Below are positions 1 to 9,307 of a stretch of 64,000 bases of DNA, one piece after another. The DNA comes from Rhodoferax ferrireducens T118 (GTDB lineage Bacteria > Pseudomonadota > Gammaproteobacteria > Burkholderiales > Burkholderiaceae_C). Location: assembly GCF_000013605.1 (NCBI RefSeq), contig NC_007908.1, positions 2,604,001-2,668,000 of the forward strand, read 5' to 3'. The stretch's first letter is position 1. Each line of letters opens with the position of its first letter. The notes under the pieces are model-generated. The model saw nothing but the letters and a program-made list of their open reading frames with translations. It made no database searches and was not told where the DNA came from. The position numbers were made by a program, and so were the translations under genes.

Positions 1-777
1 CGCCAGTGGCAGGTCGAGCTGGTTTGCCAGCAGGGCAGCCACGCGCGCGGCGAACTGCGGGTGGGTGTTCAGCCCGGTACCCACCGCCGTGCCGCCAATG
101 GCCAACCTGTGCAGCGCCAGCAGGGCGTAACGGATGCTTTTCTCGCACAGCGCGAGTTGCGCCTCGTAGCCACCAAACTCCTGGCCCAGCGTCACCGGCG
201 TCGCGTCTTGCAGGTGCGTGCGGCCGATCTTCACGACCGCTTCGAATTCAAGGGCCTTGGCCGCGAGTGCGCTGCGCAAGGCTTGCAGCGCCGGCAGCAA
301 ATTCAGCTTGGCCTGCAGGGCCGCCGCGATGTGCATGGCGGTGGGGAATACATCGTTGGACGACTGCCCAAGGTTGACATCGTCATTGGGGTGGATTTTT
401 CGCGCTGCACCCACGTCACCGCCGAGTGCGCGCGAGGCCAGGTTGGCCACCACCTCGTTGACATTCATGTTGCTCTGTGTGCCCGAGCCGGTCTGCCACA
501 GCGACAAGGGAAACTCGGCATCAAACTCGCCAGTGGCCACGCGCCGCGCAGCATCCGCGATGGCCTGCGACTTGGTGCCGTCCAGCAGGTGCAGATCACA
601 ATTGATGATGGCCGCGGCCCACTTGACCCAGGCCAGCGCGTGAATCACCGGCAGCGGCATGCGCTGCTCGCCAATGGCGAAGAAGCGCAGGCTGCGCGCC
701 GTCTGTGCGCCCCACAAGGCCTCGAGAGGGACTTCGATGGGACCAAAGCTGTCGGACTCGGTGCGTGTGGGGGCCAT
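1..777 (-). CDS. fumC: Fumarate hydratase class II, N-terminal part (runs off the left edge)
   Basis: Class II fumarase interconverts fumarate and malate in the TCA cycle (cytoplasmic homotetramer, no Fe-S cluster). The visible 259 residues start [17 protein letters not shown] and carry the family blocks [43 protein letters not shown] and [10 protein letters not shown]. The C-terminal half with the SSxMPxKxN signature lies beyond the window; full-length relatives are about 460 residues. The ATG at 777 is preceded by acnA (stop at 809), so the two TCA genes are adjacent on the same strand with about 30 bp between them and may be cotranscribed. A degenerate copy of this gene's 5' end sits upstream of acnA (3738-3899). 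Identification is secure; only completeness cannot be judged. Confidence 0.95.
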   Translation of the reverse strand, partial: MAPTRTESDSFGPIEVPLEALWGAQTARSLRFFAIGEQRMPLPVIHALAWVKWAAAIINCDLHLLDGTKSQAIADAARRVATGEFDAEFPLSLWQTGSGTQSNMNVNEVVANLASRALGGDVGAARKIHPNDDVNLGQSSNDVFPTAMHIAAALQAKLNLLPALQALRSALAAKALEFEAVVKIGRTHLQDATPVTLGQEFGGYEAQLALCEKSIRYALLALHRLAIGGTAVGTGLNTHPQFAARVAALLANQLDLPLA

Positions 778-808
778 GAATCGACTCCAGACTTATTGAG
801 TTAGAAAG

Positions 809-3724
809 TCAAGCCTGCAGCAACTGGCGCAGTACAAAGGGAAGAATGCCGCCCGCACGGTAGTAGTCCACCTCAATCGGCGTGTCGATGCGCAGCAGCA
901 CCGTCAGCGTGAGGCGACTGCCATCGGCGCGGGTGACCACCAACTGGGCGTCGCTCTGCGGGCGCAGGTCAACATCGGGCACGATGTCAATGACCTCGTT
1001 GCCGGTCAGGCCCAGACCTTGCCAGCTGTCGCCGGCCTTGAACTGCAAGGGCAACACCCCCATGCCGACCAGGTTGCTGCGGTGGATGCGCTCAAAGCTT
1101 CGGGCCACCACCGCCTTGATGCCCAGCAGTTGCGTGCCCTTGGCCGCCCAGTCCCGGCTCGACCCGGTGCCGTATTCTTCACCCGCCAACACCACGGTCG
1201 GTATGCCCGCCGCCATGTAACGGGTGGCGGCGTCAAAGATGGACAGCTTTTCACCCGGCCCCCGCACACCCGGGCCCTCGGCGGGCGCCTGGTACAAGGT
1301 GAGGCCACCCTCTTCGCGCGACCCGTCGGCCAGCGGCGCGATCATCAGGTTTTTGATGCGCACATTGGCAAAGGTGCCGCGCACCATCACCTCATGGTTG
1401 CCCCGGCGTGCGCCATAGGAATTGAAGTCGGCCTTTTGCACGCCATGCGCCAGCAGCCACTGGCCCGCCGGTGAACTCTCTTTGATCGCGCCCGCCGGAG
1501 AAATATGGTCCGTGGTGATGGAATCACCAAACAGCGCCATGATGCGCGCACCCCGCACAGATTCAGAGCCTTGCTGGCCTCTAGCCCCCGCCTTATCTGA
1601 TTTAGTAGCTATATTATCAATAGCAAAAGTGGCAAAAAACGGCGGCTCGGCAATGTAGGTGCTCCTGGGCCAGGTGTAGGTGGTGCCGGTCACGCCGGTG
1701 ATGGCTTCCCACAGCGGGCCGGGCGTGGAGGCAACACGCGCGTAGTTTTCCTGGTACGCGCGGCCGTTCATGGCGAACTGCATCAGCGCACTGATTTCCT
1801 CGCTGCTGGGCCAGATGTCGCCCAGGTACACATCCTTGCCGCCTGTGCCTTGCCCCACTGGCTGGGTCATCAGGTCGCGCAGGATCGTCCCTGCAATCGC
1901 ATAGGCCACAACCAGCGGCGGGCTGGCCAGAAAATTGGCCTTGAGGCTGGGGTGAATGCGCGCCTCGAAGTTGCGGTTGCCTGACAGCACGGCCGCGCAG
2001 ACCAGGTCGTGCTGGGTGATGGCCGCGTTGAGTTCGGGCGTCAGATCGCCGGAATTGCCAATGCAGGTGGTGCAGCCGTAGCCAGCAAGGGCAAAGCCGA
2101 GCTTCTCGAGGTAGGGCAGCAAGCCGGTTTGCGTGAGGTACTCGGTCACGATGCGTGAGCCGGGTGCCAGCGAGGTCTTGATGTGCGGCTGCACCCGCAG
2201 CCCCGCCTGGACGGCTTTTTTAGCCAACAGGCCTGCCGCCAGCAGGACACTGGGGTTGGAGGTGTTGGTGCAACTGGTGATGGCGGCGATCAGCACGTCG
2301 CCATGGCCCAAGGTAAACCCGGCTTTTGCCGGGGCCTTGATGTCGCACACCACCGAAGAGGGCCCCTCGACCGCCGCCAGCGCTGGCCGGTTGCTCACCA
2401 TCTCCTCCACGTCACGCCGAGCGCCGGGCGCCAGCGGCGGCGCCTCGCCCGCCGACTCGCCCGCGCCACAATTGACCGGGTAGCGCTGCATGAGACGCTC
2501 GGCGCTCTGGTTGAACCCGTTCTCGGCATTGGGCTTGCTAAAGAGCGAGGTGAACTGGCTGGCCACCTGGCCCAACTCGATGCGATCCTGCGGGCGCTTG
2601 GGGCCAGCCAGGCTGGGGGTGACATCGCCCAGGTCGAGCTTGACCACCTGCGAGTAGTCAATCTCGCCGGCGAGCGGCACGCCAAACAGGCCCTGCGCCT
2701 TGAAGTAAGCCTCAAAAGCCTCGATCTCGTCCCTGGTGCGGCCGGTGCCCGTGAAGTAGGCGATGGTTTTTTCGTCCACCGGGAAGAAGCCCATGGTGGC
2801 GCCATACTCGGGCGCCATATTGGCTATTGTTGCGCGATCCGGCAACGCCAGGGTGCGCGTGCCTGCGCCAAAAAACTCCACGAACTTGCCCACCACCCGT
2901 TGCTGGCGCAGCGTCTCGGTGACCGTGAGCACCAGGTCGGTGGCGGTCACGCCCTCGCGCAGGCGCCCGCTCAACTCAAAGCCCACCACATCGGGCGTCA
3001 GCAGGTACACCGGCTGGCCCAGCATGGCGGCCTCGGCCTCGATGCCGCCCACGCCCCAGCCGACCACGCCAATGCCGTTGATCATGGTGGTGTGGCTGTC
3101 GGTGCCCACCAGCGTGTCGGGGTAGTAGACGCCGTCTTTCGTTTTGTGCACCCCGCGCGCCAGGAATTCCAGATTGACCTGGTGCACGATGCCAAAACCC
3201 GGCGGCACCACCCCAAATGTGTCAAAGGCCTGCATGCCCCATTTCATGAACTCGTAGCGCTCGCGGTTGCGCTGGAATTCAAGCTTCATGTTCAGGTCCA
3301 GCGAATCCTTCTGGCCATAGTGATCCACCATGATCGAGTGGTCCACCACCAGATCCACCGGCACCAGCGGCTCAATAAGCCGCGGGTCCAGCCCCAGGCG
3401 TTGGGCCGTGCTGCGCATGGCGGCCAGGTCGGCCAGCAGCGGGACGCCGGTGAAGTCCTGCAGCACCACGCGCGACACCACAAATGCAATTTCGTCGGTG
3501 CGCGTCGCGTGGGGCTGCCAGCTTGCCAACTGCGCCACATGGCCGGTCGTGACCTTCTTGCCGTCGCAGTTGCGCAGCACCGACTCGAGCACGATGCGCA
3601 GGGACACCGGCAGGCGCTTGATGTTGGGGAACTGCCGCGCGAGTGCGGGCAGCGAATAGAATTTTCCCGCCTTGCCGGAGGCGGTTTTGAAGGTCTTGAG
3701 GGTAGCGGCAAAGGCGTGCAGCAT
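809..3724 (-). CDS. acnA: Aconitate hydratase A
   Basis: Isomerises citrate and isocitrate using a [4Fe-4S] cluster. The cluster cysteines are visible in [10 protein letters not shown] and TTCIGNSG, and the C-terminal swivel domain carries [13 protein letters not shown] and [18 protein letters not shown] start it at 3724 ([12 protein letters not shown]) because an AGGAG lies 7 bases upstream; an ATG at 3745 and a longer open frame also exist. The protein is 971 residues, longer than the roughly 890-900 usual for AcnA. Part of the excess is a linker before [11 protein letters not shown]. It is encoded by a copy of the dispersed repeat (1576-1624), giving [15 protein letters not shown] in a stretch that is only a few residues long in E. 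coli AcnA as I recall it. It is upstream of fumC on the same strand. Confidence 0.96.
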   Translation of the reverse strand: MLHAFAATLKTFKTASGKAGKFYSLPALARQFPNIKRLPVSLRIVLESVLRNCDGKKVTTGHVAQLASWQPHATRTDEIAFVVSRVVLQDFTGVPLLADLAAMRSTAQRLGLDPRLIEPLVPVDLVVDHSIMVDHYGQKDSLDLNMKLEFQRNRERYEFMKWGMQAFDTFGVVPPGFGIVHQVNLEFLARGVHKTKDGVYYPDTLVGTDSHTTMINGIGVVGWGVGGIEAEAAMLGQPVYLLTPDVVGFELSGRLREGVTATDLVLTVTETLRQQRVVGKFVEFFGAGTRTLALPDRATIANMAPEYGATMGFFPVDEKTIAYFTGTGRTRDEIEAFEAYFKAQGLFGVPLAGEIDYSQVVKLDLGDVTPSLAGPKRPQDRIELGQVASQFTSLFSKPNAENGFNQSAERLMQRYPVNCGAGESAGEAPPLAPGARRDVEEMVSNRPALAAVEGPSSVVCDIKAPAKAGFTLGHGDVLIAAITSCTNTSNPSVLLAAGLLAKKAVQAGLRVQPHIKTSLAPGSRIVTEYLTQTGLLPYLEKLGFALAGYGCTTCIGNSGDLTPELNAAITQHDLVCAAVLSGNRNFEARIHPSLKANFLASPPLVVAYAIAGTILRDLMTQPVGQGTGGKDVYLGDIWPSSEEISALMQFAMNGRAYQENYARVASTPGPLWEAITGVTGTTYTWPRSTYIAEPPFFATFAIDNIATKSDKAGARGQQGSESVRGARIMALFGDSITTDHISPAGAIKESSPAGQWLLAHGVQKADFNSYGARRGNHEVMVRGTFANVRIKNLMIAPLADGSREEGGLTLYQAPAEGPGVRGPGEKLSIFDAATRYMAAGIPTVVLAGEEYGTGSSRDWAAKGTQLLGIKAVVARSFERIHRSNLVGMGVLPLQFKAGDSWQGLGLTGNEVIDIVPDVDLRPQSDAQLVVTRADGSRLTLTVLLRIDTPIEVDYYRAGGILPFVLRQLLQA
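1576..1624 (-). repeat. Dispersed repeat, copy A (inside acnA)
   Basis: Read on the minus strand this is an imperfect GCTAT...ATAGC stem followed by a variable spacer and GCGGGGGCTAGAGGCC, the shared 3' core of the seven-member family in this window. It is in frame and in sense orientation in acnA. Confidence 0.75.
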
Positions 3725-3737
3725 GGCGATCTCCTGG

Positions 3738-3899
3738 CTAGACATCAATGGGCCTATTTTCGCCGCACAGGCCCAGGCAAGCAATGGGACTCACCTGCGC
3801 CGGCGCGTGCAGGCTGCGCACTGTTTGCACACCCCGCAACACATCGAACGGGACCTCAATGAGGCCGAAGCTGCCCGATTCGATGCGCGTGGTGCTCAT
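3738..3899 (-). pseudogene. fumC 5'-end remnant upstream of acnA
   Basis: A 53-codon frame starting at 3899 reads MSTTRIESGSFGLIEVP then LRGVQTVRSL. Over its first 30 residues it matches the start of the fumC at 777 at 19 positions, then diverges into unrelated sequence and stops at 3738, 13 bases before the acnA start codon. It lacks the conserved Trp of LWGAQ (Arg here). The simplest reading is the stump of a second fumarase gene that lay in front of acnA. Because its stop abuts the acnA ribosome-binding site it could still be translated as a leader. The homology is directly visible; that it is non-functional is inference. Confidence 0.75.
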
Positions 3900-3910
3900 G
3901 CAGGACCGTC

Positions 3911-4471
3911 CTAATTGGCGTAATCCATGTCCTGGCCACCTGTTACAACACTTGTCCGTGGATGGTCTTGTCCATCCACAACGAATCGGTCAGCGCGCGC
4001 AGCATTCAGGACCGCCGGCAGGTCCCATCCCAGCCTGGCGGCCGGGGTGCGATCCCCAAGCCATGGGTTGGGCTGCGCAAACCAGTTCGCCAGCTCCCAC
4101 GCGCTGAAGACGGAGCTCAGCTGCGCCAGCACCTGGCCGAGACCTATTTGCGGCGTCATGTCGACGCGGTTGAACTGAAACAGGGGAAGCCACACTCTTG
4201 CTTCCCAACCGAAGCAGATCACCTTTTTGCCGGCAATCAGGCTGGCAAGCGGCGTGAGGTCGGAACCCTTGCAGCGTTTGAACAGCGTGACCACCTCTTG
4301 CACCGATGCGAGCCCGCCAGTGTCCCGATAGGAGTCCAGCGTGGCGATGAATTGGTGGTCGGTCGGGTCGTCCTTTGTGTATCCAGGGTGGCTGCAGGCT
4401 GCTTCAGGCGCACGGCCGCGCATCCACGGGCTTCGCGATGGCTCAGGCCAGGGAGCGAGGATGTCTTCCAT
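3911..4471 (-). CDS. Conserved hypothetical protein with a ParS/MbcA-like C-terminal domain
   Basis: A 186-residue soluble protein. The C-terminal third (WELANWFAQPNPWLGDRTP, then a short helix and a stretch ending in Val-Leu-Asn-Ala-Ala-Arg) resembles the toxin-binding domain of Xre/MbcA/ParS antitoxins, where a WF..PNP.L..R.P pattern is typical. No RES-domain toxin partner lies next to it, so an antitoxin role is not supported by context. The start at 4471 (MEDILAPWPEP) has a GGAG upstream; the frame is open further but without a better start. It is divergent from the FMN reductase at 4721, with about 250 bp between them that should hold both promoters. The domain guess comes from recalled motif style. 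Confidence 0.6.
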   Translation of the reverse strand: MEDILAPWPEPSRSPWMRGRAPEAACSHPGYTKDDPTDHQFIATLDSYRDTGGLASVQEVVTLFKRCKGSDLTPLASLIAGKKVICFGWEARVWLPLFQFNRVDMTPQIGLGQVLAQLSSVFSAWELANWFAQPNPWLGDRTPAARLGWDLPAVLNAARADRFVVDGQDHPRTSVVTGGQDMDYAN

Positions 4472-4720
4472 GGATATCTCCAGAGTGGACGGGCTACTAC
4501 AAGAACGCGCAACATTGACCAGGCCGACAGGCGCAATACAACATAACTGGCTGTACGTTACGCAAACCGATGCCAATAGTCTGTGCGGTGCCGAACAAAG
4601 GGCGGGGCCACGTTCGGCCACAGACAGGTCTCTTGTGCGTCGGCTTGTGTTATCTGCCGCACAGACTCAATTGCAGATTCGCTGTACCCTGGTCGTCTTC
4701 CTCATTCAATGGAGATATTC

Positions 4721-5272
4721 ATGGGCAAATTCCAGATAGCCGTTATCGTCGGCAGCCTTCGTCGGGACTCATTCAACCGCAAGCTGGCCAACGCCATTGT
4801 GAAATTGGCGCCTTCGGAGTTTTCGTTCAAGCAGGTACAAATCGGCGACTTGCCGCTTTACAACCAGGACGATGACGCCAACCAGGCCGAGTCAGTCAAG
4901 CGACTCAAGAGCGATATCGGGACCGCTCAGGGCCTGTTGTTCGTCACGGCCGAGTACAACCGCTCCATCCCTGGTGTTCTCAAGAATGCGATGGACCACG
5001 CCTCACGCCCGTACGGGCAAAACGCCTGGGCAGGCAAACCAGCGGGTGTGTTGGGCGTTTCGGTCGGCGCCACCGGTACAGCCCTCGCACAACAGCATTT
5101 GCGCAATGTGCTGGCGTATCTGGACGTCCCGACGCTGGGCCAGCCCGAAGCCTTCATCCAGGCCAAGGATGGATTGTTTGACGCGTCCGGGAATATTGGC
5201 CCCGACAGCAGCAAATTCCTGCAAGGCTGGATGGACAAGTACGTTGCCTGGGTGAAAAAACACGCGGCCTGA
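4721..5272 (+). CDS. NADPH-dependent FMN reductase (chromate/quinone reductase-like)
   Basis: A 183-residue flavodoxin-fold reductase. The N-terminal phosphate-binding loop GSLRRDSFNRKLAN and the mid-protein TAEYNRSIPGVLKNAMDHASR are diagnostic of the NADPH-dependent FMN reductase family (ChrR/YieF, SsuE-like). These proteins bind FMN and reduce quinones, azo dyes or metal oxyanions with NAD(P)H in the cytosol. The start at 4721 has GGAG at 4711, and an upstream extension of the frame lacks a ribosome site. The following gene begins 28 bp downstream on the same strand, so the two probably form a small operon. Substrate cannot be assigned from sequence. Confidence 0.88.
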   Translation: MGKFQIAVIVGSLRRDSFNRKLANAIVKLAPSEFSFKQVQIGDLPLYNQDDDANQAESVKRLKSDIGTAQGLLFVTAEYNRSIPGVLKNAMDHASRPYGQNAWAGKPAGVLGVSVGATGTALAQQHLRNVLAYLDVPTLGQPEAFIQAKDGLFDASGNIGPDSSKFLQGWMDKYVAWVKKHAA

Positions 5273-5300
5273 TGCCGTGACAGATTTGAAGGTAACAACC

Positions 5301-5717
5301 ATGGACAAAACACATCCCCCGGAAACATTTGGGGTATTCAAACCGGTGGGGCACACCGTTATGGCGTTTCGGTCCGCCATTGACCAGCAGGCAGCCGTGA
5401 ACGCATTACTCGATCAGAAGTTTTCGGACTCGGCCTTGGTGCGCTACTCCCCCGAGGAGATGAAGGCGCAGGTCGATGCGGAACTGGAGAACGCGAGCGC
5501 GTTTGCCGCGTTCGGTTATGAACTTGACCTCATCAAGAAACACCGTGCCCTGGCCGAGGATGGATGCAGCTTCCTGATCGTGCATGCGCCCGAAGACGCG
5601 CAAGCCGAGTCAGTGGCGAGCGTGGCGCGAGCCACAAAAGCAGTCGCGGCACAACACTATGGCAGGTTCATGATTGAGGAAATATCCGGCTTGGCGTCGG
5701 GGAACACCCCTGTCTGA
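5301..5717 (+). CDS. Conserved hypothetical protein (138 aa)
   Basis: Small soluble protein beginning MDKTHPPETFGVFKPVGH and containing RYSPEEMKAQVDAELENAS and FGYELDLIKKHRALAEDG. No catalytic motif, signal peptide or membrane segment is visible. The style (VGH..MAF, a short alpha/beta body, EE-I near the C-terminus) is that of a betaproteobacterial family I recognise only as hypothetical. I chose the ATG at 5301 with AAGG upstream; the frame also opens at 5277. It directly follows the FMN reductase, which hints at a shared stress or redox context, but that is inference only. Confidence 0.65.
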   Translation: MDKTHPPETFGVFKPVGHTVMAFRSAIDQQAAVNALLDQKFSDSALVRYSPEEMKAQVDAELENASAFAAFGYELDLIKKHRALAEDGCSFLIVHAPEDAQAESVASVARATKAVAAQHYGRFMIEEISGLASGNTPV

Positions 5718-5791
5718 ACAGCCGACGCTGGCCACTGCCCGGCGCTGAAAGTGAAGACTCAGGGCTGGAAACCTCAGGCCAGCGTGACTTT

Positions 5792-6661
5792 CTACTGCCG
5801 CGCGTTGCGGACGTTGGCTGGTAACGCCTGCGCATAGCTGGTTCGAAACGGATTGATGTCGAGCCCGCCGCGGCGCGTATAACGCGCATACACCGCCAGC
5901 CGGACGGGCTTGCAGCGCGTCCAGAGGTCCATGAAGATACGCTCGACGCATTGCTCATGAAACTCGTTGTGGTTGCGAAAACTCACCAGGTACTGCAGCA
6001 AGCCCTCCTGGTCAATCGGCGCACCGCTGTAGCTGATCTGCACACTGGCCCAGTCGGGCTGGCCGGTGACCGGGCAATTGCTTTTCAACAGGTTGCTGAC
6101 CAGCACCTCGCTCACCGGCGCCTCGTCCGGCACGACCCGCAACAGATCAGGCGCCGGGGTGTAGTGTGTGCATTCGACATCGAGCCGGTCCAGGCTCAGG
6201 CCATCAAGCTCGTAAATAGGTTCACGGTCAAACAGCTCAGGCAGCAAAAGGGTGACGCCAATGCTGGGGGGCGCGGCAGCGTCGGGTGAAACATTTTTCC
6301 CGGCATCACGCCAGACCGCTTCGCTCAAGTCCGCGCGCAGACGGGCTTTCACTGCGTCTACATCGGCAAAGCGCGTATTGTTGAAGCTGTTGAGGTAGAG
6401 CTTGAAGGACTTGCTCTCAATGATGTTGGGGCTCTCGCACGGGACCGTGAAGCGTGCCAGCGCCACCTGCGGTTTGCCGCGCAAATTGAGCCAGCTCAAC
6501 TCGAACGCGGTCCACATGTCGGCGCCCAGAAACGGCAGTGCCCCGGTCACGCCGATCTCAGCGCGTTTGGTTGCGCGCGCGATCGGGAACAGCAACGAGG
6601 CATCGTACTGGTCGAGGTAGGCGGTGGCCTGGCCCAAGGGGGAATTTTGTGGCGTGTTCAT
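5792..6661 (-). CDS. queF: NADPH-dependent 7-cyano-7-deazaguanine reductase
   Basis: Reduces preQ0 to preQ1 in queuosine tRNA modification. At 289 residues this is the long, two-domain form of QueF. Visible signatures are [17 protein letters not shown] (substrate-binding QueF motif) and [14 protein letters not shown], which contains the catalytic cysteine that forms the thioimide and the nearby aspartate. The C-terminal half has the [10 protein letters not shown] and [12 protein letters not shown] blocks. It is followed downstream by a hypothetical gene on the opposite strand (convergent, about 75 bp apart). No sign of degradation. Confidence 0.95.
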   Translation of the reverse strand: MNTPQNSPLGQATAYLDQYDASLLFPIARATKRAEIGVTGALPFLGADMWTAFELSWLNLRGKPQVALARFTVPCESPNIIESKSFKLYLNSFNNTRFADVDAVKARLRADLSEAVWRDAGKNVSPDAAAPPSIGVTLLLPELFDREPIYELDGLSLDRLDVECTHYTPAPDLLRVVPDEAPVSEVLVSNLLKSNCPVTGQPDWASVQISYSGAPIDQEGLLQYLVSFRNHNEFHEQCVERIFMDLWTRCKPVRLAVYARYTRRGGLDINPFRTSYAQALPANVRNARQ

Positions 6662-6702
6662 GGGCGTGGGCTCTGGTCTGAAAAGTGGGCGGGGGTTGGA
6701 GT

Positions 6703-7626
6703 TTAAGTTGGTGACAAGGTCATGCGGCTGGTCTCAGCAGCCTTCAGATGCGGCAGCAGAGCCGCCAGCAGATGGGCCACCACACCGGGCGGCAGGTCGT
6801 GTCCCATGCCTTCAATACCGACCAGTCTGGCACCGCTAATGCGCCGGGCCGTATCCTCGCCATGGACAAACGGCAACAGCGGGTCGGCTTTGCCGTGTAA
6901 CACCAGCGTCGGCAAGGTGATGCGCCGCAACTGCGCGGCACGGGTCTGATCGGCCATGATGGCCAGCATCTGCCGCAGCGTGCCCACCGGGTAATAGCCA
7001 CGTTGCACCCCCAGCAAGATACGCTCGCGCAGCTCATGTTCAGGCGTCGGGAAACCCGGGCTGCCAATGGCTTTGAACAAGCGGACGTAATGGTTCAGTA
7101 CCGTCTGCGGATCGCGGCCCTTGGGCCGGCTGAGCAAAACGCGTATCACCTCGGGGCGCGCCTGCGCCAGGCCTTTGGCGCCGCTGGTGCTCATCACGCT
7201 GCTCAGACTCAAGACCCGCCCGGGTGCGGCCAGCGCCATGCGTTGCGCAATCATGCCGCCCATGCTGACACCCAGCACATGCGCCTTTTCAATGCCCAAG
7301 GCGTCCAGCACACCGAGCGAATCGGCCGCCATGTCCGCCACGCTGTAGGGTGCACGCGGCATCAAGCCAAGCTTGTACTTGAGGCCCTGCCAGAGCAGAT
7401 GCGGCTTGCCCAGGGCATCAAAATGGTGGCTCAAGCCGACGTCGCGGTTGTCGTGGCGGATGACCCGGTAACCGGCATCGACCAGCCCCTGCACCAACGC
7501 GGGTGGCCAGGCCACCAGCTGCATGCCCAGCCCCATGATCAGCAAGATAACCGGGCGCACTTGGCCAGCGGCGCCAGGGCCGCTGTCTTCGACTTCGATG
7601 TCAATGCTGTTTGCTCTTATTTTCAT
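6703..7626 (-). CDS. Alpha/beta hydrolase
   Basis: A 307-residue alpha/beta-fold hydrolase. The oxyanion region [14 protein letters not shown] is followed by HDNRDVGLS, the nucleophile elbow [10 protein letters not shown] (Ser), a late acid in [12 protein letters not shown] and the catalytic His in GMGHDLPPG. These fit the esterase/haloalkane-peroxidase type of this fold; substrate unknown. Its ATG at 7626 lies inside repeat copy B and has no recognisable ribosome-binding site; the next in-frame Met is about 30 residues in, after the conserved start of the fold. It sits 50 bp downstream of yaaA on the same strand. Translation may depend on coupling or a leaderless-like start. Confidence 0.87.
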   Translation of the reverse strand: MKIRANSIDIEVEDSGPGAAGQVRPVILLIMGLGMQLVAWPPALVQGLVDAGYRVIRHDNRDVGLSHHFDALGKPHLLWQGLKYKLGLMPRAPYSVADMAADSLGVLDALGIEKAHVLGVSMGGMIAQRMALAAPGRVLSLSSVMSTSGAKGLAQARPEVIRVLLSRPKGRDPQTVLNHYVRLFKAIGSPGFPTPEHELRERILLGVQRGYYPVGTLRQMLAIMADQTRAAQLRRITLPTLVLHGKADPLLPFVHGEDTARRISGARLVGIEGMGHDLPPGVVAHLLAALLPHLKAAETSRMTLSPT

Positions 7627-7681
7627 AGCTATTTACGCATATTTCACGGGGGCTACAGCCTGATTTGTTATAAATTTATGA
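7613..7681 (+). repeat. Dispersed repeat, copy B (between yaaA and the hydrolase)
   Basis: Plus-strand orientation. TAGCTATTTACGCATATT, then CACGGGGGCTACAGCC and a TATAAATT tail align base for base with the PurL copy at 61923-61988. The element fills the gap between the yaaA stop (7676-7678) and the hydrolase start codon (7624-7626) and contains both. Confidence 0.75.
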
Positions 7682-8455
7682 CAAAGGCTGCTGACGCCGG
7701 AAAACCAGTCGGTCCGGCTCGGAGGCCGCTGCGTCGAACGCGTAGCCCTCAGCATCAAAGCCTTCAAGCTGTTTAGGCTTGCTCAGCCGGTGCTCGGCGG
7801 CGAAACGTGCCATCAGACCACGCGCCCGTTTGGCGTAAAAGCTGATGATCTTGTACTGACCGCCCCGGTACTCCTGGAAGACGCATTCAAGCACCCGGGC
7901 CTGCAGCGCCTTGCGGTCCACCGCCCTGAAATACTCTTGCGACGCCAGGTTCACCACCACCGGGGCGGCATTCTTGTGCAAGCGGATGTTGAGGTAATCG
8001 GAGATTTGTGCGCCCCAGAACTGGTACAGGTCCTTGCCCTGCGGGTTGGCCAATTTTGTGCCCATTTCCAGCCGGTAGGGCTGCATGTAGTCGAGCGGGC
8101 GCAGCACGCCGTACAAACCGCTCAGGATGCAGACATGGTCTTGCAACCACTTCAAATCATCAACGGGCAGACTCTTGGCATCGAGCCCTTCATAAACATC
8201 ACCGTTAAAGGCCAGCACCGCTTGTTTGGCGTTCTTCGCGGTAAATTTCGGCACCCAGGCTTGGTAGCGGGCCACGTTCAGGCCGGCCAGGGTGTCGCTC
8301 AAACTCATCAGGGAGGCGATCTGTCGCGGTGATTTCTTCTTCAGGATATCGATCAATTCGGCCGCTTGGGGAATGAACAGCGGCTGCGTGTGCGGCACGG
8401 GAGCTGCGGGTTTTTCAAAATCAAGGGATTTGGCGGGGGACAGCAAAAAAAGCAT
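7676..8455 (-). CDS. yaaA: Peroxide stress protein YaaA (DUF328)
   Basis: A 259-residue YaaA/DUF328 protein. In E. coli it limits intracellular iron during hydrogen peroxide stress and binds DNA. The hallmark N-terminus [14 protein letters not shown], then [31 protein letters not shown] and [10 protein letters not shown] are all present. The start is the ATG at 8455; the frame also opens at a TTG (8464) that lacks support. Its stop codon overlaps repeat copy B. A terminator for the preceding DUF3501 gene (8484-8515) separates it from the rubrerythrin cluster, although both clusters relate to peroxide and iron handling. Confidence 0.93.
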   Translation of the reverse strand: MLFLLSPAKSLDFEKPAAPVPHTQPLFIPQAAELIDILKKKSPRQIASLMSLSDTLAGLNVARYQAWVPKFTAKNAKQAVLAFNGDVYEGLDAKSLPVDDLKWLQDHVCILSGLYGVLRPLDYMQPYRLEMGTKLANPQGKDLYQFWGAQISDYLNIRLHKNAAPVVVNLASQEYFRAVDRKALQARVLECVFQEYRGGQYKIISFYAKRARGLMARFAAEHRLSKPKQLEGFDAEGYAFDAAASEPDRLVFRRQQPLS

Positions 8456-8483
8456 GGCGGACAAACTCGCTTCAAAGGCGCGT

Positions 8484-8515
8484 TAAGAAAAGAAAAGGCT
8501 TCATGACGAAGCCTT
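8484..8515 (-). terminator. Rho-independent terminator after the DUF3501 gene
   Basis: Minus-strand stem AAGGCTTC / GAAGCCTT (8-bp arms, 5-nt loop) followed by TTCTTTTCTT, 27 bp past the DUF3501 stop codon. Confidence 0.8.
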
Positions 8516-8541
8516 GATTATCGTGACAGTGGGCCGATCGG

Positions 8542-9132
8542 CTACGTCAGGTCACCGGCCAGCGAGGCCAGCGTTTCAGGTGCAATCGTGACATGTGCCG
8601 GGTAATGGGTGTGGTCGCAGCCAAGCTTGACGCTGGCGCCGGCCTTGACGGCAGCGCACATGGCTGGCGTCAACTCAAAGCGCACAAAATGCACGGCCGA
8701 TGTTTTTTCGTCGTTTTCGCGCTCCATGTCCTCGTCGGCAATGGCATAGACGCGTGCTTGGCCTTCGACTTCCACAAACAAACGGTCTTCCACCCCGATC
8801 AAGCGCGCCAACTCGCGTTTGCGCTCGTTCACATCCGGGTACTCCAGCATGACCGTGGCTTTCCAGTTGCTGCCGGTGGGCACCAGCGGCGCGTAGGCGT
8901 CAATCTCTTGCTGGATGCCGTCTTCTTCAAACACCTTCTCGATGCGCAGCATCTCCTGGATCTGGTAGCGAATGGTCATCTCGCTCTCGAACTGCAGGTT
9001 GATGAACTCACCCAGGCGCACGCTGCGCAGCTTGCGGTGCGCCATGACGACCGGCTGGTTGACCTTGCGCCACTTGCTGTAGGCCTCCAGCGACATGAGA
9101 CTGTCGGGGGTGATGGTTCCGGTCATTTGCAT
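8542..9132 (-). CDS. DUF3501 family protein
   Basis: A 196-residue protein of the DUF3501 family, recognisable from MTGTITPDSLMSLEAYSK at the N-terminus, the charged HRKLRSVRLGEFINLQFES and the terminal HTHYPAHVTI segment. Function is undescribed. In many proteobacteria the family is encoded with a rubrerythrin and an Fe-S oxidoreductase, exactly the arrangement here, which suggests a role in peroxide or metal-redox handling. The start at 9132 has GGAG five bases upstream. It is separated from the Fe-S gene by 175 bp and followed by a strong terminator. Confidence 0.85.
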   Translation of the reverse strand: MQMTGTITPDSLMSLEAYSKWRKVNQPVVMAHRKLRSVRLGEFINLQFESEMTIRYQIQEMLRIEKVFEEDGIQQEIDAYAPLVPTGSNWKATVMLEYPDVNERKRELARLIGVEDRLFVEVEGQARVYAIADEDMERENDEKTSAVHFVRFELTPAMCAAVKAGASVKLGCDHTHYPAHVTIAPETLASLAGDLT

Positions 9133-9307
9133 GAATGCTCCAAATTTCAAAAGAGGTGGTTTCGCTGGTCGGGCAGGAGGTGAAAACAGCCCAAAAAGCA
9201 CGCCGAAGCGTGCAATCATTTGGTCTATTTCCACCCCCTACCCTCGCATGGATGGCTGACCAAGTGACAGGGCATTCAAGGATCACCCCATTAACCTTGT
9301 CCGTTTT

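Noticed and set aside
2183..3862. 559-codon frame antisense to acnA
   Set aside because: It runs through conserved aconitase sequence on the other strand and shows no domain.
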